Positions 45,517-57,392 of a stretch of DNA of 64,000 bases are shown here, piece after piece. The notes under the pieces are model-generated. The model saw only the letters and a list, made by a program, of their open reading frames with translations, made no database searches and was not told the origin of the DNA. Position numbers and translations under genes: made by a program. The first letter of the stretch is position 1; every line of letters starts with the position of its first letter. Source of the stretch: Antitrichia curtipendula (lineage: Eukaryota > Streptophyta > Bryopsida > Hypnales > Leucodontaceae); the NCBI GenBank assembly GCA_951230915.1, contig OX579634.1:53829570-53893569 (forward strand), in the 5' to 3' direction.

Positions 45517-48500
45517 ATGGGGAGTCTAGGCTCCAGGTCGCGAGGAGGCGTCAGGATCTTGCTGACTATAGCGGCGTTGCTGTTGTTGCTGGGTTTGCAA
45601 GCGCGAGGGGAAACGCCGTCGGACGGGAACAATGTTGGGAAGATTGAGTCCGTGGTGGACCGGCAAGAACCCCAACAGCAGCAGCAGCAGACTTGGTTGG
45701 TTGCCGTGGGTCGCGTGTTCGGGAAGTGGGGCATGCGCGAGGGGAAGGAGTGCGAGGAGCACTACGGGATCATGCCGTGCTCCGTGAGCCTGGGCGGAAA
45801 CGCGGCGCTGCTGGTGATCTATGGATACATGTTGCTGAAAGCGGCGCAGCTGCTCTCGGACGGGAGCGAGCTGCTGCTGACGGTCATGAATCCCGGGGTC
45901 ATCGGGGGACTCGTGTTGCCCATCCTCGGCGCCTTCCCCGACGCATTGCTCATCCTTGGTACGCATAGATTTTTGGGGTTTGAACGCATTGTTGTTGCGA
46001 GTGCTTTTCGGTAGATCGTGTGGAGATGGGTGCCATCCTCACTCACGAAGTCGTGGAATTCTAGTTTGTGTGGAGTCGTCACGACTGTGGTCAGTTTCGG
46101 AGTTTCCGAGGATCTAGATTTGGAGAAGTCGACGTTTCAAAGTAGTTCTCTGGTATCTTTGCGAATTGTCACAGCGATTTTTTTTGGAATTTTGGGTGCG
46201 AATTGACGTATGTAGAGTACGAATGTCAGGGGCACACAGGCTTTGGAGAGGGGTTGCTAGACAGTCTAAGGAGATTCTGGGGTTTTGGTAACTGAAGAGA
46301 GAATTTTTTGTTTCAGTTGTGCTTGGAAGTTTTTTAATTTTTTAATTTTTTTTGCGTGGATTCAACACCTGTAGTGGGGTTGACAGGTTATTCGAATTGT
46401 CGTATTTGATAACTTAAGTGTTAGTCTCAAGAACGCAAGATTCATTTCCAGAATTCTAGCTATTTTTAGTGTAAGCAGATCGGATCTAGATCTTTAGGAT
46501 TACTTACTTTTTACAGACATGGTCTGCCTGCAATAACGGGGGTGGGTTTTGGGGTCGTCACTGACTGGGGTTCTGTGCTTCCACTTGACCTTCTAGATTT
46601 TCGAGTCTAGTTTTGGAGGAAGGGTTCTTGAGGATGCCATGCAGTACGTAAAATTTGCACATTAATAACATGCATTTCGGTATTTGGCTTTCTGTCGGTG
46701 ATTTATGGATCTTCACTGAGGACACCGCACGTGTACCGTGGGTGGGTGTCCAATTGTTGTGGGCGAGACAAAATTAATTTGGCCCCCAACAATTTTATCC
46801 TACGAGGGTGTAGGCTACACTTTTCTTTCTACTTAGTCGAGGTTCTTCAGGAACTAAGTTGAATGCTCTATCTGTTATCAAATCACAGGCGTGAGAGTAT
46901 GACTAGGCTTGTCACCAATCCATGAATTTTTAAATACCGGTAGGTGGATACAGGATGATTGGTACAATAATGAATCTGCTCGAAATAATGTGGAGTGACC
47001 CACACTAGAGGTTGTCCTCTTTCTGCAGGTTCCGAAAGCGCTGCATTAAATGTATGGATGGAGCCAGTTGTACCTATTCCGGTCCTTAGTATATATTGTA
47101 TTTGGTGTACTAAATTGTGTCCCTGGGCGGCGTCGATTCATTCCGTTGTGTGTAGCTTAGAAAATGGAAATTCATGCTCATGGAAGATGGAATGGTCAAT
47201 TGCAATTGCAGTGTCGGGATTGGGAGCGAGCGCGGCGGAAGCCCAGCAGGAAGTGTTGGTGGGAATGGGGTTGGTGGCAGGGTCGTCCGTCATGTTGCTC
47301 ACAGCGTTGTGGGGAGCGTGCCTTATTGTTGGCCGTTGCGACCTGGTGCCTCACCAAACCAACGGCAAGCTGGTGGCCAAGGATCGCTCATTGACCAAAG
47401 GGTTTGATCTTACTGGTGAGTCCCATCTTACACCTCGGTCTCGTTAACACACTTGCTCAAGCTTAGTTGTAACAAAATTTCAGCCCTGGGGCTATTTCGA
47501 TTATTGCGGGGAACTGTTTCAATCATAGTCTCCTACATGTGAATCGTAGGAGACAGTGATTTGGTGTAGTGGCAATGAATTTGCTTGGATATCATAAGTG
47601 GGATGCTACAACGAGTTAGGTTGCACCTTCGGAAGTTTAGGAATTGCTTTTCCTTGCAATTAGAGAACACGTCTCTGTAACCCCTGAGTGTCTGAATGGT
47701 CAGAAGTGTGGCTTTCATATTTATAGGAGTTCATATGAATTGCATTGGTGGCAAGAATAAGTTGTGGTGGAAGGAAGTGACGTTGTGTTCTACATTTTGA
47801 ATGTGGTAGAAGGGTTAGCATGATTGGCTTTCAAAGATAGTTTTATATTATTAGTTCGGGCAATTAAGGCCTGAAGAGTATTCTTTCAAGGACACTTGTT
47901 CTCATTTTATGGTAGTGACTAGAAATTATGAGCGTCCTTCTGTCCTTCACCACAAGGACATAAATCTCATCAAGATTCATTACTGCAACGTGCTATGAGC
48001 AATTTAATTTTATGCAGTAGTAGCTGGACTCACATTGAGCTGGTGGGAACAGGGACGGGAGTTACCAATGATCAGCAAACGAAGTGGGCATCGTGGATCA
48101 TGATGTCCACACTTCTACCCTTCTTCGTGGCACAAATTCCTCGACTATTTGGTTTGAACACTCAAGGGCATTTTTTCATTGTCATCGCTGCCGTTATTTC
48201 ATTTCTCGGCTTGCTCGCCTACTGCGCTTATCAGGTCGGTTACCATTTGTGAGAGAGTGATTTGCGTGCTTGATGGACTTGATCGTGCCAAGTCGAAAAG
48301 AGTCTTAAAATATAGTAATAACAGTGATCCTAAGCTAATTATAAAAAAAAAAATCTTCCTTCAGAAAGAAGGCTCTACCTCATTATATAATGTCTATGAT
48401 GTTTGAATCTATCCTTTTGGATTAACGTCAAGCTGGCGACATTCCATTTCTTTGGCGCGGTTGAGGCCGCACGGCCTGAAACCAAATTCTGTAAATGTCG

Positions 48501-51356
48501 TAGTTTGTAAATGCCTGAAATTAGACCTTTGTGAAGATATATGTTGCAATTTTGGCTTGTGGAATATCTTCCAATTTAACGAAATTGACGTCGATTGAAC
48601 TAAGTGCGTAGAGTGAGGAGGAGGATTATGGGTTATGATCCTTGTTCTGACCTATCCAATGAGGCTTGGCATTGTGGATAAAGTAACATGAAATAAAGCT
48701 TTCGTTGCTGCACTTTTGTCTCATTTGGGTGCGATTGGGTGTGGATGGTATGCAGCTTGTGGCCCCTTGGATTCAGGAAAGGAGGATAATCTGGGCCAAG
48801 CACAGATACAGGAGAAATCACGCTCTGCACAAGGTGTCTGATCTTACCAATCAACAGCAGTGGGGTAGTCTTTTCACTGGCAAGGGCGATCCCGACGAGG
48901 AGGTGCTGAAGAAGTAAGCACTGCTTCTTGAAATTATATGCGTTCAGATTTTTGAGTTATATCCAATCGTCATATGCATTCCATTAGGGAATTTCACGAA
49001 ATCGGGGCATTTGGAAAAGGCTTCAACTAGGAACCAGAGCTGTCTGAGATGACTTGTATAGAACTCGAGCAGTTTGAGACATTGATCTGAAATCTTGTAT
49101 GTTTCCTGAATTTTAGAGCTATGAGGGTTCAGTTGGGCAACTAAAAATTCGTTAAATTGGAGCGATTCTGGTCTCCACTGACTGGGACATTCACCTGCAC
49201 ATAGCACGAAAGACCGCCCTGGAAAGTGCGAAAGTTGTGGAATCCCTCTCATTGAACGAAATTGAATTTAAACCTACCTGATCACTCGAAAGTCCAGATT
49301 TGCACCACTTGAATGTCACATTTGACACCCTGAAATTTGCCAAATTAACGAGTTTTCCTCCCCTACGGAAGGATAGAGCTGAGCAATTTCGTTTTGTGTT
49401 TGGACGTGTAGGTTATTTTCTCATTTTGACGAAGACAAGAATGGGTTTCTGACGGAGGCCGAGCTGAAGGGCCTCCTCTTGGGCTTGGGAATCAAGCGCC
49501 ATGACGGGGAAGTCGCCGACGTGGACGAAATCGCCCGCTGGATGGAGGAGTTCGATGTGTCCCGGGATAACCAGATTTCGTTGCAAGAGTTTCTGCAGGG
49601 AATCAAGAAATGGATGAAAATGTCCCTCGGCAGTTTCAAGCGGAGGAGGTCGGGACACAGCGCCGCCTGCTCCGAACACCACGATTGGGATTTTGAGGCC
49701 CAGGTAAAGGTACGCTCTTTGGGTGTGGGGGCCAGGGTCATTCCTTCTCATGATCTCTCTGTTTTGCTTTGCTTTGCTTTGGAAACTCGTACTTGACTTA
49801 TTTTATTCTTCACTTACATCACTTCTTATTAGTGACTGAACCACTCTCACAAGGTTTTTCCACCCCTATTCATTAGATTCGGTCCTATTGAAACAAGGTT
49901 AGCACGGTCCCTTCTTCGAACGAAGTTAAGGATAAGTCGAGTAAATCACTGAAACATGTAATCATGTTAGAATTGTAGAGTTTAATGAAATTGACATGCA
50001 TAGAAAAGGTTAAGTTTTGAGGAATTGGAGTTTCGTGTCGCCAAGTTGGAAATTGGGGCCTATTTGAACCTCATATCTATCCTAGGGTTCAACTGGTGCC
50101 ACCTTAAAACCTATCAGAGCTTGTAAAGTCCTAGTTGTCAAGCTTAAAAGTACTGATTTATTCAGAGTTTCATCAGTTGAATGTCACATTTCTGGTGCTC
50201 TGAAGTCCGCCATTTTAGTGGATATGAATGTAATAGCACATGTAGCTCATCAGGTCATGTGAGAATGAAATTGCCGTGAAGGATAGGGAACGTAGACTTC
50301 TGTTGAAAATTCGATCTCAGGGTTTGGGAACTGTGCTTTGGTTAAACTAGTTTTTGCAATTTTCAACATCCGGTGCTCTTGAGCTACCTTACCCTCTCTC
50401 GGGTGCAATTTGAAATTGTTGAAACGACGTTCAAATTGAAGCTGAACTAGAAAGCGAGGACATTCTCAAATATCTGAAATTGGAATGCTCAATGCGACCT
50501 GGGCTGGGCAGAATGCAAAGGTGGACCTAGCGTCGCTAGAGGAAGAGGCGAACGACGACGAAGACGATGAAAACAAAACGCCACCGTCGCGAGTGCAACT
50601 GATCTCCCTAGCCGTGTGCTACATGATTGCCGGCGCAGCAGTGGCCGCCATCTTCGCGGACCCTTTGGTGGACGCCATAAGCGGCTTTTCCAAAGCGTCC
50701 GGCATTTCGCCCTTCTTCATCTCCTTCATCGCCACGCCGCTGGCCACCAACTCTAGCGAAGCCATCTCCTCGCTCATCTTCGCCAAGAGGAAGCGCAAGA
50801 AAAACATCTCCATGACTTACTCACAGGTACACATGTTCACCACTGGACCATCGCTTATCCCTTTAGGGTTTAGGGTTTAGGTTTTAGGGAAGTGCACTTG
50901 TTTTGCTATCAATTGGTTGTGGTGTTGAAATTTGGCAAAGGAACTAATATCTGATGTTATTGGCTATGGTAGTGTTGGTGAAATTTGGCAAAGGAATGAC
51001 ATGCTTTGCTAGCAATTGGTTGTTATGGTGGTGAAATTTGGCAAAGGAACTAATAAGAGGTTCATATCTGATGTGCTTTGCTATGGACTATGGTTGTGGT
51101 GGTGCAGATTTACGGGGCTGTGACCATGAACAACACCATGTGCCTGGGCATTTTCCTGGCCATTGTGTATTTCCGGGGGCTTTTGTGGGACTTTTCCGCC
51201 GAGATTTCCGTGATTTTCTTCGCGACTGTGATAATGGGTTCTGTGGCCGCGGTGCGCACCACGTTCCCGTTGTGGATGGCTTTCATTGGCTTGGCTCTGT
51301 ACCCGGCGTCCATCGGCTTGGTGGCCTTCTTGGATTACGTCTGTGGATGGCATTAA
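45517..51356 (+). CDS. NCL: EF-hand sodium/calcium exchanger-like protein (NCL type)
   Basis: Plant NCL proteins are membrane cation/Ca2+ exchangers with two alpha repeats around a cytosolic loop bearing EF hands. Seven exons: 45517-45958, 47212-47415, 48053-48234, 48756-48913, 49412-49703, 50512-50826, 51108-51356. Phases agree and give 613 codons. Visible parts: a signal/membrane segment at 12-28; six glutamines at 53-58 from a CAG run; alpha-1 at about 93-152 (SDGSELLL, then PGVIGGLVLPILGAFPDALL); and two canonical EF loops, 335-346 (DEDKNGFLTEAE) and 377-388 (DVSRDNQISLQE). An acidic stretch follows at 436-446, then alpha-2 with ISPFFISFIATPLATNSSEA (491-510). Transmembrane segments continue to the end (CGWH). 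The start was chosen as the first Met before the signal-like segment; an upstream in-frame Met at 45430 is less likely. An alternative donor for exon 5 at 49709 would add two codons. It converges on ARD, about 1.5 kb away. Confidence 0.93.
50861..50890 (+). repeat. Interstitial plant telomere-type repeat in NCL intron 6
   Basis: About three to four TTTAGGG-type units (CTTTAGGGTTTAGGGTTTAG, then GTTTTAGGG) begin about 35 bp after the exon 6 donor. Confidence 0.8.
50903..51085. repeat. Tandem duplication in NCL intron 6
   Basis: GAAATTTGGCAAAGGAA occurs three times (near 50928, 50978 and 51038). The longer phrase TTTGCTA-CAATTGGTTGT precedes two of them and GATGTGCTTTGCTATGG follows the last, implying units of about 50 and 105 bp. 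Confidence 0.7.
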
Positions 51357-52847
51357 CTTAGTGGACCTGGACTGCTCAGCGTTTTGCTTGTTTTGGAATT
51401 GGGAGCAATCGTAGATTCAATGCTAGGTTGTGGATGGGTTTTTGGGCTGACTTGCCTCGAAGATGCCCCGTGTGGCTCTCAAGTATAGTCGCCAAGTTTC
51501 GCCTTCATTGCCTCAGTTACATGTACATGTTCTGGAAAAACTGTAATTTTGAGAAAGTGATGATTCAATCAAGTTGCTCCTGCGTCTCTTGCATTTCACT
51601 CAATTCCTCAATTATTATGCAAGTTTTAGCAATGATGTATGTGCTCTTAAGAAGTTAAGGAAATTGGGTCACCATAAAGGATCACTTCAAACCAAGGCAT
51701 TAGTCATAGCTCTGTCCTTTATTCAGGTGTCTCCTCTTTCTTTCCATCTTGTTTTTGTTTATTAGATCGTGATGGCTGGCCAGAGAAGCATCATGGATAT
51801 CTCTCAAACAGACAGATGACTGATACCAACATAGATTACTAGTTTGCGGATCTTTTTCTTTTTTTGTCACCCATCGAATTTTATTCCGACGGCGAAAAGT
51901 AAAGTACTGGCCGCACCACCGCCTGGAAGGTGTTGGCTTTGGCTTTTGTTCCAGTGTCAGGAATTGTTGAATCACTACTATGGCCCAGTATCTTTTGTGG
52001 CAACCTCCTGTGCTGAAAATGTTTGGTGATCCCCGAATTTGCAAACGCAATGCATACGGCATTCATTTGATATCACATAGCTGAGATTACACTACGTCGC
52101 AAACAGATGTTCGTGCATTCTGTTCAAGGAGATTCAAGTACCGAACCGATATCTTTCACTGAATTAATTGATGACATTTTCCTTGGAAAGATAGACAAGA
52201 AATACAAGTCTTGCATACTCTATCAACCAGCTTAATTTCCCGGAGGTGAAGAACATCACATTGCCAGCCAGAAAACTTAATGAGTCCATAATTTGTTGCA
52301 CAACCATTAAGGGCAACAGAGATAAATCCACACACCCTTGCGGATCAAACTCAAATACATCAAACAAGCACATCTTTCTATTTTAATACTCTCACAAGAA
52401 TCCCTGAAGATGTTCTGAACTGCGAGAGAAGGGGAAGGATGATAAGCAATCGTAAGCGATGTTATGAATATCAGCAAGTCCTGTGAGAAAACACAATGGG
52501 ATTGACATGCATTCCATTCGTAAGATTGATTGTCCAGCGACAATCACTTGAACAGCAATATGAAAAATGAAATCCTTTGTTCATCGAAAGTCTGAGACAT
52601 CGTCATGTAATGGGATGCATCCACATTCTACTGGCTGTGCCATTATTAAAATCTACAATCAACCGGAATACCACGTCACGAGAGTGATGTGTCCAACAGT
52701 TGAGCTGGCATCGATCCAGTGAGACTGGTGATCCAGTAAGGGGAGGATGAATTCAAAGGAGTGTATATTGATGGCACTGTAAATCGTTGGTTGCTAAATG
52801 GTAATGGAGCTCAAACACTACAGACAACCAACTTCATTTCATTTTCT
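51357..52847. other. Intergenic region between the 3' ends of NCL and ARD
   Basis: It presumably holds both 3' UTRs. Short ORFs are not recognised and no repeat stood out. Confidence 0.5.
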
Positions 52848-55093
52848 TCACACGGAGATGGCCTCCATGGATTTCGTAGCGGCCGCCAAGACTTTGTCCC
52901 CCATGGACTGCTCTTCCGGTGCAGTTTCCAGAAAGGACCGCACGTACTCCAGCCTGCAATGTTCCCGCATGAGACACTCATCTGAAATCTGAGATCTTTA
53001 CTCCTCTAAGAATTTGAGAGCTTTTAAGTATTGAATTGGTTGTCTGAAAACCATAATTTGAGCACTAAAAAGGTCACATTTTGGTATACTGAAATTCGCC
53101 AAATAAAAGCAGAGGAGATTTTTAATGAATTGCAAGAGCAAAACTGTAAAGCCGTAAGTTGTACATACCGGCATTCCATGGCATCCGTCACAGGGTTCTT
53201 CTCGAACTGGATGCGGTCTGGAGTCGTCTGGTACAACAGAAGCGCCTGTCCAACAATCCAGCATAGTTAGAATATCACATAGGCTTGTGGAATATCACCA
53301 AATTCAAAACGAAATTGACGATATATATTTATATATATATACCCCAAATACCTTCAGACTCCCTTCGTTAACAGAAAGCCAGAATCTTTGCAATACTACA
53401 AGTGAGGGCGAGAAATTAGACCAACACTAATATTTTTGCCTGCACTGATTTCAAATAGTTTCAAATACTGTGACTGGTAAATTAGTGTCACACAAAGTAA
53501 TAGGAAAAATTTAGTGTAGTCTAATCACTGCAACGGCAACAGTAATGGTTCCAGCCCGCTGAGGTGATCACTGGGGAGATCGACGTAACCTATTAACAAA
53601 ACGATTGATTGAATTCGGTTCAACTTATAAATATATTAATTGAACACAAATATTAATTCAACACGATTCTTTTTACCTTGAGGTACAGATTCTCATCGAG
53701 AGTGAAGCGGTGATACATGCCCGGCGGCAACACGATGAGCACGCCTTTCTTAATCTCAATTCGGATCCACTGTCCATCAAAGTCTCTCACGTCTTCGTAG
53801 CCTTCACACACAGCCAAAGCACGAGCTTTACATCAGTCCAACCCCAAAGAATCGAAAGCCTTTTAAATGTTTTTAAAAATGTAACTTTTTATGTTCTGGA
53901 TACGGGAATACTTCAGGACACTCGTGTGAGTAATACTCTAGTCATACTACTTCAGTTAAGTGTCTGCAACTAGGGACTCACCGACTCCATCGATGATGAA
54001 GCGAATCTCCTCATGGTCGTGCAAGTGCTCCAGAAAAAACTTCTTCGTGTTCGCCTCGAAGTTGGGCAGTTTCTCAGGTGACACGGTCAACACCTCCTGA
54101 AATCATTACAAAATAATGGCCCAAAAGAAGGATTACGAATTAAGATTGCTGCTGAAACATCATTAATTTCTTCTGTGTCCCACCAGAAAAATAAAATAAC
54201 AAAAAAAACAGTTACCGCTTTGCAATTATGAGTTGACTTATGGAAAGTAGCAATGAAGAAATTGTATTATATTGGGATTCACGTAACGGTAAAAAAGTTT
54301 GAAAATTGGAACTATACCTCGAAATTGTATCCGCGAACAGCTTTGATCTTCTTCAGAAACTCGTTCTTCTCAAACCCTTCAGCCTCAATGCCGGTCCACG
54401 TGAGGACGCCCAGCTCTGGAAAAATTAAATTAGATCTGGAATTAGTGTTCTGCAATGAAAAAGACTCTTTAAATATTAAGAAAAAAAAATCTGTGTCCGA
54501 TCTAAAGAAAAACTAGGAAGACTGGTTTGATCTGACATTCCACGCATGGAGCTGGGCAGGATGATATCACATGATCTAGTTGAGTTACGTACGCTGGGTT
54601 CCACTTAGCTCACCCTTCCCGAGTTCGGATCTTTCAGTTTTTACTAATCTACAATTCGCATTCACGGTGTAAGGTCAGACAGACTCTTGTTCTACACTGG
54701 AATTTAGTCCATGATAGAGAATCTAGACTCACTGTCGAGATGCTCCTGTGACACTGCTCGGTTGGGATTGTACTGATGCGCCTTGCATGGCAGGTCGTCG
54801 TTCTCATTGTAGTACCATGCTTTGATGGGAGCCGGCTTCTTCTTCATCTCCTCCTGTTTGAACATCAATCATACACACAACGGAATTTCAGAACTTGTAC
54901 ATGTGTTTATTTAGGTACCTCGGCTTCGAACTATAACTAACATCAGGGCAAATTAACAGGTTAATGATTGTCTGTATTAACTGGTTCCATAGACTGTTTG
55001 GAAGAACAATTGCTGATTTTCATGCAAAAGCAAAAGCACCTTGGTCAGCGGAACAGCAGCGGAGAAAGCTGGGGTTAAGGTATCGACGGCCAT
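52848..55093 (-). CDS. ARD: Acireductone dioxygenase (divergent)
   Basis: This enzyme oxidises acireductone to 2-keto-4-methylthiobutyrate plus formate (Fe form) in methionine salvage; other metals give the off-pathway CO-producing reaction. Minus-strand exons: 55093-55040, 54853-54733, 54415-54318, 54096-53982, 53801-53677, 53245-53169, 52953-52848. Borders are consensus and phases agree, giving 231 codons. The domain starts with IKAWYYNENDDLPC (about 28). The cupin metal ligands are H115, H117 and E121 (EHLHDHEEIR) and H160 (MYHRFTLD), with the 39-residue E-to-H spacing of eukaryotic ARDs. R123 and F162 are retained. After NLYLKALLLY the usual RLF...VWTPYNRP segment is replaced by TTPDRIQFEKNP, and a C-terminal tail of about 30 residues follows. 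Start chosen at 55093 (MAVDTLTPAF); the frame stays open upstream to an acceptor near 55146, so a longer N-terminus or a start at the M in KEEMKKK is possible. Confidence 0.92.
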
Positions 55094-56660
55094 AGTTGCG
55101 AAAAAGTTGGTGCACTCGGGCTGGAAGAGGTATAGCTTAAGCGCCCTGCACACGACAAAAGAGAGTCTCCGTCATGAACTCCACGTCCTCACTCATGATT
55201 ACTACCTCTGAAGTATGACTCACTCATAATCACTTTTCGGTGAAGAAAACAGTCACTTTCTCACCGAAATTGCATATGAATTCCCTGCTACGAGTTCGCA
55301 CAGCGAGACGGGACAACGCCCTTAAGAACAGCTAGTCTAAGACAGTTAAGGAAGGTGTCATACGTAAGGGAACTCCGTCGCCAGTCATTCACCACTATCA
55401 CTGCAGCCACAACTGCCGCGAATTGCGGCGAAACTGGCGAAGGAGTCCTCCACAGCGTCTGGAAGCCTTCACAAGAGAATTCAAGTGCAGGAAGTGGCAC
55501 TCCTCAGTCCGCAGGCACATACTGCCTGCACAACGATAGTCTGCGCAGGATAATCTATTATATACCAACACTCATGCGCATAGCTAGAACTGCGTGTCTG
55601 CCTAGCTAATTCTGAAATCCTGGTCCAAGAAGGAAAAGAATGGGTTTCTAAGTAGATATCTACAGTGCGGAAGTCAACTGTAGCGGGCCTTTGGCGCCAA
55701 CTACAACAGTACCGCATCTTTCTCAAAAGACACGCGCGCGTCCGAAATGCCGGGCGCGGGCGGAATCGGGTTCAGCGCACTGAGGGCGGGGACAGTCGAC
55801 CAGCCGTTCGAGCAGTTCGCTGGGCTTCTTCCTTGCACGAGTTGGCTACCCTGGCACGGATGCGATTGTACACACACGATAAAACAAAACACGACTCAAT
55901 GTTTTGTGTGTCGCAATGTCGGTACTCATCTAGCTTTCTAACGGTTACTACCTGGAAACATTTCGTAAAAAGGGTGAAGCCGAAGCTCTGAAAATTAGTG
56001 TAGATCTAAGGATTCTAGCAGGCGACTGACATGGCGACAATTCCAAAGAAATTCGCCATTTTTAATAACAGGACTGAGGTTGTACACGAGACCAAGTGAT
56101 CAAAGAAACTCTGCGAAAGGAGAAATCGAATGAGATCGTGCGCACTACGTCGAAGAGTTTATAAGTATGCAATCTCCATGAACTTATGCCCCGATCTAAC
56201 GACTTAGCCTCAATGCTCAGATTGCTTGCTAGCGTTCGCGATCGCCAACAACCCCGAATTCTTACAAAAAACAAAATCACAAAAGACCCCTGAAAAGCGG
56301 GCCAAGCAAAACAGTCGGTGCTCACAGCGTAAATGGGCAATCAAGTGCCCGCAAACACAAAGATGGAATGCCACACCATCCCATACAGACAGCAAAACGT
56401 CGACAACAAATTCGAAACCCAACACCAACTGCAAAAGCCAAAGCCAAAGCCAAAGCCAAGACTGGCTGGGCGGTGCCGCCAGTGCGGAAATAGAAACGAA
56501 AGAGAATGGCAGCGAGCAGGAGAGAAAATAAGAGCATACTGCTCTGGGAAGTCGATGACAGGGCACGAGTGCCACGAGTGCGCTGCTCTGGAGAAACGCC
56601 ACGAGATGTTGGGTGGACAGACCCCGAAATAGCCCCAACTTATATAGTCTCCGCCTGGGC
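55094..56660 (-). promoter_or_regulatory. ARD 5' leader, intron and TATA-type promoter
   Basis: A CTATATAAG box lies on the minus strand at 56647-56639 in GC-richer sequence, placing a probable start near 56610. Downstream, a 71-codon ORF (56537-56322) starts with a very hydrophobic stretch and contains a TTTGGC hexamer repeat encoding alternating Leu/Ala. It could be a uORF or an unspliced leader. A splice acceptor at about 55146 (GTGTGCAG) precedes the coding exon, so at least one intron probably interrupts the leader. The donor was not pinned down. Confidence 0.45.
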
Positions 56661-56831
56661 TTGCTAGCATACTGCCGAGGCCAAGGGTTGAAGACTTGAA
56701 GGTTGCTGAGTTACCAAGGCAGTTCTTGGTTGATTCGATCGCAGCCAGATTCCGGGAGTTGCACAATCCCGGTTGATTGCGAGGTGTGGCCTGTAGTTGT
56801 GGCTGCAAGTGAAGTTGAGTGAGACCGGTGT

Positions 56832-57119
56832 GTGTGTGTGTTTATTATTGTTTTTATAATATTAGTATCATTATTTGTGGAGGCCTTCCGGGCGCCTGGA
56901 CATGCGCTGGGTTCCAGTTCTGCTGCTTCCATAACTTATGAAGCTTCCCAGGTGCAGTCTTCGCCGCTCAGACGACTTGTCGCCAATTCCGGAGCGAGGC
57001 TCCTTGCACGTCTGTCGATTTTGCTTCCTCTGGGGCTCTTATCATCCGCTGCAATTGGGGTGGGTACAATTGCTAGCGTGACTTGTGTCGCTCGGACAGA
57101 ACTTGACAGTGCCACGTAG
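56832..57119 (+). CDS. Hypothetical small membrane protein, divergent from ARD
   Basis: A 95-codon ORF with a strongly hydrophobic N-terminal segment (MCVFIIVFIILVSLFV), a Ser/Ala/Arg-rich middle and a second hydrophobic segment (LSILLPLGLLSSAAIGVGTI). It starts just after a (GT)n run, about 200 bp from the ARD TATA box on the opposite strand, so the two could share a bidirectional promoter. The sequence is not recognised. It may be fortuitous, because the N-terminal hydrophobic run comes from AT-rich low-complexity DNA. Confidence 0.2.
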   Translation: MCVFIIVFIILVSLFVEAFRAPGHALGSSSAASITYEASQVQSSPLRRLVANSGARLLARLSILLPLGLLSSAAIGVGTIASVTCVARTELDSAT

Positions 57120-57179
57120 ACTTCCCGGTATGTATGTTTATCTTCATTTTTTTATATTTCAAAATGTATATATCGTGGG

Positions 57180-57384
57180 TAATGATCGTAAAAAAACGGC
57201 GGCTAGTTGAAAGTTAGCCACTTAGCCGGAGGAATTCGGGAAAAAAAACGGTGAAAAAATCTATAAAATTTCTATTTTCAGTCAAAAATGGAGAAAATAA
57301 CCGGACTCAATTCTTAAAAAACCGGTTCAATGTGAGAATTGAAGGAAACTAGCCGGTAAAACTCAAAAACTTTCCCGAACACTG
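57180..57384. mobile_element. hAT-type MITE, 205 bp, with 8-bp duplication
   Basis: ATCGTGGG occurs at 57172-57179 and 57385-57392, the 8-bp target duplication expected of hAT. The right end, reverse-complemented, is CAGTGTTCGGGAAAGTTT, a hAT-like terminus. The left end (TAATGATCGTAAAAAAACGG) is a degraded counterpart. A GGCTAGTT subterminal block is shared by both ends. There is no ORF. Confidence 0.7.
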
Positions 57385-57392
57385 ATCGTGGG

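Noticed and set aside
45203..45529. Plus ORF of 108 codons rich in Arg and Ser
   Set aside because: It sits in the GC-rich leader of NCL, in another frame, with no recognisable domain.
45526..45968. Long ORFs opposite and out of frame with NCL exon 1
   Set aside because: They are shadows of the GC-rich coding exon; only the plus frame from 45517 matches the exchanger family.
56226..56808. Several ORFs of 99-155 codons on both strands upstream of ARD
   Set aside because: They overlap each other in all frames across GC-rich, hexamer-repeat leader sequence and show no domain; only the short hydrophobic ORF is noted, as a possible uORF.
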